In this document: in pieces, positions 1 through 5,473 of the stretch | Layout: each line of letters begins with the position of its first letter | Position numbering within the stretch: the stretch's first letter is position 1 | From: Candidatus Competibacteraceae bacterium | GTDB taxonomy: Bacteria > Pseudomonadota > Gammaproteobacteria > Competibacterales > Competibacteraceae | Direction of reading: 5' to 3' | DNA: 6,602 bases | Assembly: GCA_012032855.1 (NCBI GenBank) | Contig: JAAUQA010000189.1 | Location: forward strand, 1 to 6,602 | The notes under the pieces: generated by a model | Told to the model about the DNA's origin: nothing | The model's input: only the letters and a program-made list of their open reading frames with translations | Databases searched by the model: none | Translations under genes and position numbers: made by a program

Positions 1-2
1 CT

Positions 3-548
3 CAATTCGCCTACCTGTGCCGGTTGGCTGATCATGACAAGATCGTTGCTATCGGGGAAACCGGTCTGGACTATTACCATGATCAGGATAAAACCCGCCA
101 ACAGGAGTGGTTCCGCACTCAAATTGCGGTGGCGCGGGCGACCCGCAAACCCTTGATTATCCATACCCGCGATGCGCATACCGATACCTTACGCATACTC
201 GAAGAGGAGAACGCGGACGATGTCGGTGGCGTTATTCATTGTTTCAGCGAAGATTGGGATACGGCGGTCCGCTTCATGGCGTTGAATTTTGTGATTTCTC
301 TGTCCGGGATCGTGACATTTAAAAACGCGACACAGTTGCATGATGTCGCCCGCCGACTACCCGTTGACCATTTGCTGGTAGAAACGGACTGTCCCTATCT
401 GGCTCCGGAACCTCATCGGGGCGCTAAAAATCAACCGGCCTGGGTCCGTCATGTGGCCGAAGGCGTCGCTCGCCTACGCGGAGAGACGTTCGACCACGTT
501 GCAGAAACGACAACGGCCAATTATATGCGGATATTCGGCCAATTGTGA
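3..548 (+). CDS. TatD-family metal-dependent hydrolase (YcfH-type), 5' end outside window
   Basis: Metal-dependent nuclease/phosphoesterase of the TatD family, a cytosolic TIM-barrel enzyme. The frame is open from base 3, so the gene enters from the left. A TTG at 24 lies inside conserved sequence and is not the true start. About 181 residues are present, and the family is usually about 260, so roughly 80 N-terminal residues are missing, including the HxH metal motif. Remaining metal-site motifs are visible: GETGLDYY (Glu, nt about 54-77), IIHTRDA, IHCFS, and ETDCPYLAP near the C-terminus, followed by PHRGAKNQPA. This arrangement matches the E. coli YcfH branch rather than TatD itself. The stop TGA at 546-548 overlaps the GTG start of the next gene, which implies translational coupling. 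The exact substrate cannot be told from sequence. Confidence 0.93.
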   Translation, partial: QFAYLCRLADHDKIVAIGETGLDYYHDQDKTRQQEWFRTQIAVARATRKPLIIHTRDAHTDTLRILEEENADDVGGVIHCFSEDWDTAVRFMALNFVISLSGIVTFKNATQLHDVARRLPVDHLLVETDCPYLAPEPHRGAKNQPAWVRHVAEGVARLRGETFDHVAETTTANYMRIFGQL

Positions 549-1159
549 CTGCTTCGGCTTTACGCGAATCTATCCGTCAGTGCCTGCACGACAAACCGGT
601 CACCAGTGGGTTGGCGGGCGATTTTGCAGTATCCGGCCAGCCTCGTGAAGATCGACCGCTGACACCTGCCGCCGTACTAATGCCTTTGGTGGACCGGCCG
701 GAAGGATGCACCGTATTACTGACCCAGCGTACCGAGCATCTGGATAATCACGCCGGGCAAATCAGCTTCCCCGGCGGACGGGTCGAGCAGCACGATTTAA
801 GCCATACCGAGACCGCTCTGCGCGAAACCGAAGAGGAAATCGGTTTGCACCGCCGGCATGTCGACGTGATTGGGTTCATGGAACCCTACCAGACCATTAC
901 CGGTTTCCTGGTTACCCCGGTGGTTGGCTTCGTCGAGCCGCTGTTCGAATTGAGTTTGGATACCTTCGAAGTCGCCGAAGCATTCGAGGTCCCATTAGCG
1001 TTTATTCTTGATCCCAGTCATCACAAACGCCATGCCGCAGATTATCGCGGAGAACTGAGATACTACTACGTGATTCCCTATGAGAATCGTTATATCTGGG
1101 GAGCCACAGCTGCCATGTTGGTGAACTTAGCTAATAAGCTGGCTGACTGTGCTTGGTAG
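545..1159 (+). CDS. NUDIX hydrolase, CoA diphosphatase (NudL/YeaB type)
   Basis: A 204-residue NUDIX hydrolase that likely cleaves coenzyme A or its derivatives to 3',5'-ADP and a phosphopantetheine product in the cytosol. The CoA-pyrophosphatase signature precedes the NUDIX box: LLTQRTEHLDNHAGQ at residues 58-72, then SFPGG (74-78). The catalytic helix carries ALRETEEEIGL (91-101), giving the REx2EExGU core with metal-binding glutamates. Conserved VTPVVGFV follows at 123-130 and YIWGATAAM near the C-terminus. Length fits the family (about 190-210). The GTG start at 545 sits in a GTGA overlap with the upstream TatD stop, so translation is probably coupled. The Shine-Dalgarno is weak, which fits coupling. 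Function is well supported by family motifs; CoA specificity is inferred from the extended motif. Confidence 0.93.
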   Translation: MTASALRESIRQCLHDKPVTSGLAGDFAVSGQPREDRPLTPAAVLMPLVDRPEGCTVLLTQRTEHLDNHAGQISFPGGRVEQHDLSHTETALRETEEEIGLHRRHVDVIGFMEPYQTITGFLVTPVVGFVEPLFELSLDTFEVAEAFEVPLAFILDPSHHKRHAADYRGELRYYYVIPYENRYIWGATAAMLVNLANKLADCAW

Positions 1160-1180
1160 CTCGAAGATAATTTTCATCAC

Positions 1181-1768
1181 ATGGCGCCATTACTACAAGT
1201 CATTGACTTAGTTAAACACTTTCGTGGTGTCAAAGCGGTTAACGGAGTCGATTTCGCCATCGCTGAAGGTATCTGCTTTGGCCTGTTAGGTCCTAATGGG
1301 GCCGGCAAAACGACAACGGTAGAATTACTGGAAGGCATTATTAAGCCAACCAGCGGCACTATTCTTTATAAAGGTTCGCCCCTAGGTCATCGTTTTCGCG
1401 ATGAAGCCGGCATCATGTTCCAATCCACTGCATTGCAGGACTTTATCACGACCCAAGAGACGTTGGCTTTGTTTCAACGCCTTTACACCACAACCGTGCC
1501 ATTAGATGAGTTGATTGCCATTTGTGCTTTGCAGGAATTTCTTGATCGAGATACCCGTAAACTCTCGGGTGGACAACGCCAGCGACTGTTACTAGCCATC
1601 GCATTAATCAATGATCCGCAAATCGTGTTTCTGGATGAGCCCACCACCGGGTTGGATCCGCAAGCAAGGCGGAATTTTTGGGATTTAGTCCACACCATCA
1701 AAGCGCAAGGAAAAACCCTGGTGTTGACCACTCACTATATGGAAGAGGACATTCAATTTATGCGATGA
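1181..1768 (+). CDS. ABC transporter ATP-binding protein, N-terminal fragment of a frameshifted gene
   Basis: Nucleotide-binding subunit of an ABC-2 type (YadG/NatA-like) transporter that powers the permease encoded at 2063. All ATP-site motifs are present: Walker A GPNGAGKTT (residues 37-45), Q-loop Gln81 (IMFQS), signature LSGGQRQR (128-135), Walker B VFLDEP with the D-loop TTGLDP (149-160), and H-loop His185 (LTTHYMEE). The frame then ends as ...EEDIQFMR-stop at 1766-1768. The expected continuation (CDEIAIMDHG) lies one frame over starting at base 1761. Skipping the single A at 1760 joins the frames into a normal 294-residue ATPase ending at 2066. As written, this product lacks its C-terminal third. 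A sequencing error and a real recent mutation both fit. The ATG at 1181 lies 21 nt after the NUDIX gene and has a weak SD. Confidence 0.92.
   Translation: MAPLLQVIDLVKHFRGVKAVNGVDFAIAEGICFGLLGPNGAGKTTTVELLEGIIKPTSGTILYKGSPLGHRFRDEAGIMFQSTALQDFITTQETLALFQRLYTTTVPLDELIAICALQEFLDRDTRKLSGGQRQRLLLAIALINDPQIVFLDEPTTGLDPQARRNFWDLVHTIKAQGKTLVLTTHYMEEDIQFMR
1757..1763 (+). other. Probable one-base insertion breaking the ABC ATPase frame
   Basis: At TTTATGC the frame needed upstream (EED-I-Q-F) and the frame needed downstream (C-D-E-I-A-I) differ by one base. Removing A1760 gives the family-typical spacing of four residues between the EE after the H-loop and the CDE motif. No classical slippery heptamer is present, so programmed frameshifting is unlikely. 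Confidence 0.75.
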
Positions 1769-1778
1769 GATCGCCATC

Positions 1779-2066
1779 ATGGATCATGGCAAGCTGATCG
1801 CTCAGGGCAACCCAAAATCCCTGTTAACAGAACATTTCAACGAAGTTGTCCTGCAATTACCCGATGATGCTTTTCCTGCAAACGTTAAGCCTCCAGCGGC
1901 AACCGTAATTCAACACCGCGAGGGTGTCGATATCCTAACCTGTGATGTGAATGCAACAATCCGGGACCTGTTAGCACTCGGCGTTTCGCTTGAACACTTG
2001 CAGGTCAGGCCGCGCACTTTAGAGGATTTATTTCTGGAACTGACCGGGAAGGAATTACGCGCTTGA
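1779..2066 (+). CDS. ABC transporter ATP-binding protein, C-terminal fragment
   Basis: The continuation of the ATPase gene that starts at 1181, displaced by one base. Reading in this frame from 1761 gives CDEIAIMDHGKLIAQGNP, the segment that follows the H-loop in CcmA/YadG-type ATPases. A roughly 80-residue C-terminal extension typical of drug/polysaccharide ABC-2 ATPases comes next, ending in RPRTLEDLFLELTGKELRA. The ATG at 1779 is an internal methionine (IMDHG), not a credible independent start, and no ribosome binding site is placed for it. The stop TGA at 2064-2066 overlaps the permease TTG start. If the frameshift is real, this segment would be untranslated or depend on frameshifting. 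If it is an error, the gene is intact at 294 residues. Confidence 0.85.
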   Translation: MDHGKLIAQGNPKSLLTEHFNEVVLQLPDDAFPANVKPPAATVIQHREGVDILTCDVNATIRDLLALGVSLEHLQVRPRTLEDLFLELTGKELRA

Positions 2067-3067
2067 AGTTACAACGATTCTGGGCGGTGTTCGTGGCCCG
2101 CAACAAAGAGTTTCTACGTGATCGTTCTTCGCTGTCTTGGAACATACTATTTCCTGCTTTGGTCGTAATCGGTTTTGCCTTTGCTTTTTCGGATAATCGT
2201 GTGGATCTCTATAAAGTCGGCATCATTGGCCCAAAAGCCGATTGGCCGGATAATTCCTTTCTGGCGACCGATTACATCGATTTTATCCCCGTATCCGATT
2301 CCGCATCGGCTATCGTCAAGGTAGAACGCCATCAACTCGATATGCTGCTGAATCCCTTGACTCAGCAATATTGGATCAACGATGACTCCCCCCAGGGTTA
2401 TTTGCTGGAGCGCATATTGCGTGGCAGCGGCATGGCGGACTTCGCCAAGCAAACCGTTGTTGGCACAAAAATCCGTTATGTAGACTGGGTACTCCCCGGC
2501 GTTCTCGCCATGAACATGATGTTTAGTTGCTTATACGGAGTCGGTTATGTGCTGGTACGTTATCGCAAAAACCGTGTGCTCAAGCGGCTGAAAGCAACCC
2601 CACTGACCGCTTTGGAGTTTTTAGCGGCCCAGGTAATCTCCCGCTTATGGCTGGTGATCGCGGCTACTACATTGGTGTTTATCGGCACCAATCTATTTAT
2701 CGACTTCGCGATGTTCGGTAGTTTTTTTAATCTACTGCTTATCTTCTTGATAGGAGCGATCAGTTTAATCAGTTTAGGATTGATGATCACTGCACGAATT
2801 AGCAGCGAAGAGTTGGCCGGGGGGCTACTAAACATGCTGAGCTGGCCAATGATGTTTTTATCAGGGGTCTGGTTTTCTCTTGAAGGACTACATCCTTGGT
2901 TGCAAAAGCTATCACTATTACTGCCGTTGACCCACCTTATAGATGGCGCTCGTGCGGTTATGATTGATGGTGCCGGGTTAACCCAGATCGCCGGACATTT
3001 AGCCGTTCTGCTGGTTATGAGCGCTATCTTTTTATGGGTCGGTTCCGTCAGCTTTCGCTGGGAATAG
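2063..3067 (+). CDS. ABC-2 type transporter permease
   Basis: A 334-residue inner-membrane permease, partner of the ATPase encoded just upstream. Hydrophobic segments are visible at about residues 24-42, 143-165, 186-212, 219-243, 250-272 and 307-329. An extracytoplasmic loop of about 100 residues lies between the first two, as in the ABC-2/YhiP-YadH class. The cytoplasmic loop RYRKNRVLKRLKATPLTALEFL (about 167-187) is the typical ABC-2 coupling region, and GARAVMIDG (295-303) is a common C-terminal ABC-2 motif. I chose TTG at 2063: it overlaps the ATPase stop (TTGA), and AAGGA at 2049-2053 gives a ribosome site nine bases upstream. The substrate cannot be inferred; relatives export drugs, lipids, polysaccharides or Na+. 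Confidence 0.92.
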   Translation: MKLQRFWAVFVARNKEFLRDRSSLSWNILFPALVVIGFAFAFSDNRVDLYKVGIIGPKADWPDNSFLATDYIDFIPVSDSASAIVKVERHQLDMLLNPLTQQYWINDDSPQGYLLERILRGSGMADFAKQTVVGTKIRYVDWVLPGVLAMNMMFSCLYGVGYVLVRYRKNRVLKRLKATPLTALEFLAAQVISRLWLVIAATTLVFIGTNLFIDFAMFGSFFNLLLIFLIGAISLISLGLMITARISSEELAGGLLNMLSWPMMFLSGVWFSLEGLHPWLQKLSLLLPLTHLIDGARAVMIDGAGLTQIAGHLAVLLVMSAIFLWVGSVSFRWE

Positions 3068-3074
3068 CTCCGTT

Positions 3075-3105
3075 TCTGAGACAGGATACTCAGATATTTT
3101 TTTTT
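3075..3105 (+). terminator. Rho-independent terminator after the ABC permease
   Basis: The inverted repeat TCTGAG (3075-3080) / CTCAGA (3089-3094) with an 8-nt loop is followed by TA and a run of nine T (3097-3105). It lies just after the permease stop (3065-3067). The 6-bp stem is short, so efficiency is uncertain. The hairpin contains the complement of the kaiB stop codon, and the T run forms the A-rich final codons of kaiB, so terminator and convergent gene share DNA. Confidence 0.5.
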
Positions 3106-3365
3106 AACCCTAACTTGTTTAACACGTCACGTGTATTCGACAAGTCTCCTAATAACCGCCGTGAAGGCGGTGGTATATCCTTTACTAGCGTAGGAGTCGC
3201 CAAGATACTGGCGAATTGAGCCAACTGGGGTTCCAGAAGCACATCAATCACTTCCAATCGATAGCCGTCCTGTAGTTCGTCAACTATTTTCCTTGCAGAC
3301 GACAACGCTTGATCGGTGCGTCGGTTTTCTCCGGCAACATACAGTTTAAGCAGGTGCTTACCCAT
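3090..3365 (-). CDS. kaiB: KaiB-family protein (solitary circadian-clock-type KaiB)
   Basis: A 91-residue protein of the KaiB family, a small thioredoxin-like fold that in cyanobacteria switches fold and binds the KaiC ATPase ring. Conserved blocks in order are LLKLYVAGEN (5-14), YRLEVIDVLLEPQLAQ (about 35-50), SILATPTLVK (53-62), the PPP triplet (65-67) and RRLLGDLS (69-76). These match the cyanobacterial KaiB pattern (KLYVAG, VIDVL, ILATPTL, GDLS). It ends soon after, without the acidic C-terminal tail of cyanobacterial KaiB. The ATG at 3365 is chosen because GGAG lies nine bases upstream and the product starts where KaiB proteins start; the frame stays open to a TTG at 3494. No kaiC or kaiA is in view. 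In heterotrophic proteobacteria KaiB homologues are linked to stress tolerance more than to clocks, so the role is uncertain. Confidence 0.88.
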   Translation of the reverse strand: MGKHLLKLYVAGENRRTDQALSSARKIVDELQDGYRLEVIDVLLEPQLAQFASILATPTLVKDIPPPSRRLLGDLSNTRDVLNKLGLKKNI

Positions 3366-3432
3366 TTTTATCCACTCCAGGAACGATTCACTGTATAACA
3401 CAGCAAAAACAGGCTGAGGAAAATCCTGTTGA

Positions 3433-3444
3433 ATACGTACGTAT
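3433..3444. promoter_or_regulatory. 12-bp perfect palindrome upstream of kaiB (possible operator)
   Basis: ATACGTACGTAT reads the same on both strands and lies about 68 nt upstream of the kaiB ATG at 3365, in what is probably untranslated leader or promoter DNA. It could be a site for a dimeric regulator. A 12-bp palindrome could also arise by chance, and no regulator is identified. Confidence 0.25.
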
Positions 3445-3494
3445 AAATACAGAGGATAGTGCTCAGAGCTAGTGATCAGCCGCACCACCCGCAA

Positions 3495-3673
3495 TCACTG
3501 TAGACGGTAAACGGTGCTCCCAGAAAACGACTCTTGCCCCTCATCCATTGCAAACCATAAATTTTTTTATAGTTAGATATTGACCTTCTAACATTAATAG
3601 AATAGAAATGTATATTGAACTAACTAATATAAACTTATTGGCAAATCCCTTACTGTGATTCGCGAGGTCAAAG
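3495..3673. promoter_or_regulatory. AT-rich intergenic region between divergent kaiB and H-NS genes
   Basis: This gap contains no credible gene. From about 3555 to 3640 it is strongly AT-rich, with a seven-T tract (3562-3568) and several TA steps, unlike the flanking coding DNA. This is the kind of curved, AT-rich DNA that H-NS family proteins bind, so autoregulation of the downstream gene is a reasonable inference. It probably holds the promoter for the + strand gene at 3674, and perhaps part of the kaiB control region. Confidence 0.5.
3580..3608 (+). promoter_or_regulatory. Candidate sigma-70 promoter for the H-NS family gene
   Basis: TTGACC (3580-3585, five of six to the -35 consensus) is followed after 17 nt by TAGAAA (3603-3608, four of six to the -10 consensus). 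This would start transcription near 3615 with a leader of about 60 nt. The AT-rich surroundings make chance matches likely, so this is tentative. Confidence 0.35.
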
Positions 3674-4000
3674 ATGATGAATATTGAAGAGCTGAAAGAC
3701 ATGTCCTTGGATGCCCTGCAGAGCTTGATTACCAACGCTCAGGACTTGGTCAATCAGTATGAGCGAGACAAGAAGAAAGATGTCATAAAAAAAATACAAG
3801 CACTGGCCGCTTCGGTCAACTTGAACGTTGAGGTTAAAGACGGTGAGAAAGCCAGTAAATCGACTTCAACTTCAAAAGGTGTGGCTAAGTACCGAAACCC
3901 CGAAAATCCAAAACAAACCTGGACAGGGCGTGGCAAAAGACCGAATTGGTTAAATGACGCTCTTAAGGCGGGTAAATCATTAGACGATCTCAGTATTTGA
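3674..4000 (+). CDS. H-NS family histone-like nucleoid-structuring protein
   Basis: A 108-residue nucleoid-associated protein that likely binds AT-rich DNA and silences or organises genes. Residues 1-48 are a helical, charged oligomerisation region (MSLDALQSLITNAQDLVNQY and onward). A flexible Lys/Ser/Thr linker follows at about 54-70. Residues 71-108 form the H-NS C-terminal DNA-binding domain: KYRNPENPKQTWTGRGKRP, whose TGRGKRP loop (84-90) contacts the minor groove, then PNWLNDALKAGKSLDDLSI. The small size fits the short H-NS-like paralogues of gamma- and betaproteobacteria (E. coli H-NS is 137 residues). GAGG at 3664-3667 serves either of two tandem ATGs (3674 or 3677). The next gene follows after 76 nt with no terminator between, so co-transcription is likely. 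Confidence 0.92.
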   Translation: MMNIEELKDMSLDALQSLITNAQDLVNQYERDKKKDVIKKIQALAASVNLNVEVKDGEKASKSTSTSKGVAKYRNPENPKQTWTGRGKRPNWLNDALKAGKSLDDLSI

Positions 4001-4076
4001 GTAACCACAGTGATACTCCCCACTGACTTAGGTTCATAGCTCTCATTAATTTTCAATCCGCTGAGGAGCACTTCGA

Positions 4077-4658
4077 ATGCCAGCAAAGAAGGCAACGACT
4101 ACTCAACCCGCCACCGCTCAAAAGACCACATCGCAAAAGACAGCGGCGGTTAAGAAAGCTGACCAATCATCGACTACAGCCTCAGCAAGTAAAGAGGCTG
4201 CTATATCAACGATGAGTTCAGCTGAAAAAATTGTAATCTCTGATGCAGCACCGGCCAATAAACCGGCTAAGGCGACCTCAGGCGCGTCCACGAAAACTAA
4301 AAAGCCCGCTAGAAAACCAGCGACACCTCGGTCCTCTGCGAGCAAGAAAACCACCGAGACTGCATCTACTACAAGGAAGGCTGGCGGTGGACAGAAGAAA
4401 GTAGCGAGTGAGACTAAAGTTATCGCCAAAGTCGATGTTGGATTCGGAAACAGTCTTTTTATTCGTGGCGAGGGCGCTGAACTGAGTTGGGAGAAAGGCA
4501 TCCTTATGGAAAACGCCAGCGGTGATGAATGGTTCTGGTCGACTAAAACATCTGCGGATTTGGTTTTTAAACTCCTCATCAATGATGAGATATGGTGTCA
4601 AGGTGACAATATCACCTTGGTGTCGGGGACCACATCCGAATCAATGCCGGTTTTTTAA
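4077..4658 (+). CDS. Histone H1-like Lys/Ala-rich tail fused to a C-terminal beta-rich domain (function unknown)
   Basis: A 193-residue protein that I do not recognise as a named gene. Residues 1-112 are low-complexity and rich in Lys, Ala, Thr and Ser, with PAKK, KKPARKP and SASKK patches. This resembles histone H1/AlgP-type tails that bind DNA without sequence specificity, and is probably disordered. Residues 113-190 change character: IAKVDVGFGNSLFIRGEGA, LSWEKGILMENAS, EWFWSTK and VFKLLINDEIWCQGDN. This Trp/Gly-rich pattern is like immunoglobulin-like or CBM20/48-like beta sandwiches (GxGNxLxIRGxGxxLSW...FKxLINDExW), which suggests a ligand- or protein-binding module. GAGGAG at 4063-4068 gives a strong ribosome site eight bases from the ATG. 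It follows the H-NS family gene on the same strand, supporting a nucleoid role, but function is inferred. No signal peptide or membrane segment is seen. Confidence 0.85.
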   Translation: MPAKKATTTQPATAQKTTSQKTAAVKKADQSSTTASASKEAAISTMSSAEKIVISDAAPANKPAKATSGASTKTKKPARKPATPRSSASKKTTETASTTRKAGGGQKKVASETKVIAKVDVGFGNSLFIRGEGAELSWEKGILMENASGDEWFWSTKTSADLVFKLLINDEIWCQGDNITLVSGTTSESMPVF

Positions 4659-4708
4659 TGCGTCCAGCGGCGGCTGCTCATATAGCAACCAACCAGCGCC
4701 ATAAGCAA

Positions 4709-4735
4709 GAAAAGCCGATTTGTGATCGGCTTTTC
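4709..4735. terminator. Strong bidirectional Rho-independent terminator
   Basis: A perfect 11-bp inverted repeat, GAAAAGCCGAT (4709-4719) and ATCGGCTTTTC (4725-4735), encloses the 5-nt loop TTGTG. The stem is GC-rich at its core, with A-tracts and T-tracts at the base on either strand, so it can terminate both the + strand gene ending at 4658 and the - strand antiporter gene ending at 4793. Confidence 0.88.
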
Positions 4736-4792
4736 ACGTTAAATTCGGTATAAATTAGTGTTCAATTATAAAATAGGCAATGCGAGGTTAAA

Positions 4793-5473
4793 TCATCTCA
4801 CCAATAAAAAGATCAACGCCATAAACAGCGCCAACAAACCTATCCCTGTAACAGGCCAATGCTGCAAGCAACGTTCGCCGTTCAGAAAATAAGGCCAATT
4901 CCGCGCACCAATTGAGATAGAGAACTGTGGAGCCTTCAAAACAGTCAAGCTAATTTTACTCCGCAGCAGACTGAACCAATGACCCAGTATCAACACATCC
5001 CCTTCCGGCAAAACAAAGCGCAATCCCGTGGCCCGTCCAACACCCCAAACGATTACCGCGAACACGCCGAATCCCAGCAACACACCCAAACTTTCGAGCA
5101 TAACGCTCGCCTCCAATGCGCGCGTCACTAACCCAGGCAAGTGCGTAACCGACCACCACCAAGGCACACCCCACAACGCGATCAACAACCCCAGCCACGG
5201 CAACCACAACCAGCAGGAAGGAAATCGGCCAGATCGGCGAGGCCAAGCCAAATATATCAAACGGGCCATTAATAAGGTTGTAGCCCCCGAACTGAGAGCG
5301 AGCAGTAGCAGCAACCACTGACTCCATTCGCCCGGAGCTAACAAAGCGACATCCTTGAAACCTAATTTGGTTACCGCCCCGCTAGTTAGGGGAGCACCCG
5401 CCAACGCCAACGCGGGCAAGGCCAATAGCCAACCGCTGCCGGGCATATTCCGGCCCGCGACATCTACTCCCAA
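4793..5473 (-). CDS. Proton-conducting antiporter-like subunit (NuoL/Mrp type), C-terminal fragment
   Basis: C-terminal half of the membrane subunit whose N-terminal half is at 5464-6096. The frame opens at a TTG inside the motif ALFLGVDVAGR, where the two halves join, so the apparent start at 5473 is artificial. It continues with PALALAGAPLTSGAVTK (about residues 20-36), the family's PltSGxxxK segment, and then further hydrophobic segments at about 52-77, 88-108, 125-147 and 206-225. LPEGDVLILG (155-164) and the final hydrophobic helix match the C-terminal tail of complex I subunit 5-like antiporter proteins. The TGA stop at 4793-4795 lies 57 nt beyond the shared terminator. The protein sits in the inner membrane and likely moves protons, or protons against Na+, within an Mrp- or NDH-like complex; partner subunits are not visible. 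Confidence 0.85.
   Translation of the reverse strand: MGVDVAGRNMPGSGWLLALPALALAGAPLTSGAVTKLGFKDVALLAPGEWSQWLLLLLALSSGATTLLMARLIYLAWPRRSGRFPSCWLWLPWLGLLIALWGVPWWWSVTHLPGLVTRALEASVMLESLGVLLGFGVFAVIVWGVGRATGLRFVLPEGDVLILGHWFSLLRSKISLTVLKAPQFSISIGARNWPYFLNGERCLQHWPVTGIGLLALFMALIFLLVR

Noticed and set aside
1757..1768. Programmed ribosomal frameshift in the ABC ATPase
   Set aside because: No slippery heptamer, no RF2-type CUU-UGA context and no downstream pseudoknot are visible; the family is not known for frameshifting here.
2147..2452. 101-codon - strand reading frame inside the permease gene
   Set aside because: Antisense shadow of the permease; no start signal or motif.
3122..3134. Palindrome ACACGT-C-ACGTGT
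   Set aside because: It lies inside kaiB coding sequence, far from any start, and is explained by codons; no independent sign of a regulatory site.
3155..3171. Hairpin ACCGCC/GGCGGT with 5-nt loop
   Set aside because: It falls in the conserved kaiB PPPSRR codons and lacks a T run, so it is not a terminator.
3541..3735. 64-codon - strand reading frame across the H-NS promoter
   Set aside because: AT-rich noncoding composition, overlaps the start of the H-NS family gene, and has no recognisable motif.
4118..4582. 154-codon - strand reading frame
   Set aside because: It is the mirror of the Lys/Ala-rich H1-like gene; its hydrophobic Val/Ala/Leu composition follows from reverse-complementing Lys/Ala/Ser codons.
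5028..5321. 97-codon + strand reading frame
   Set aside because: It is antisense to the antiporter gene, is Asn/Pro/Thr-rich without domain signs, and has no ribosome site.
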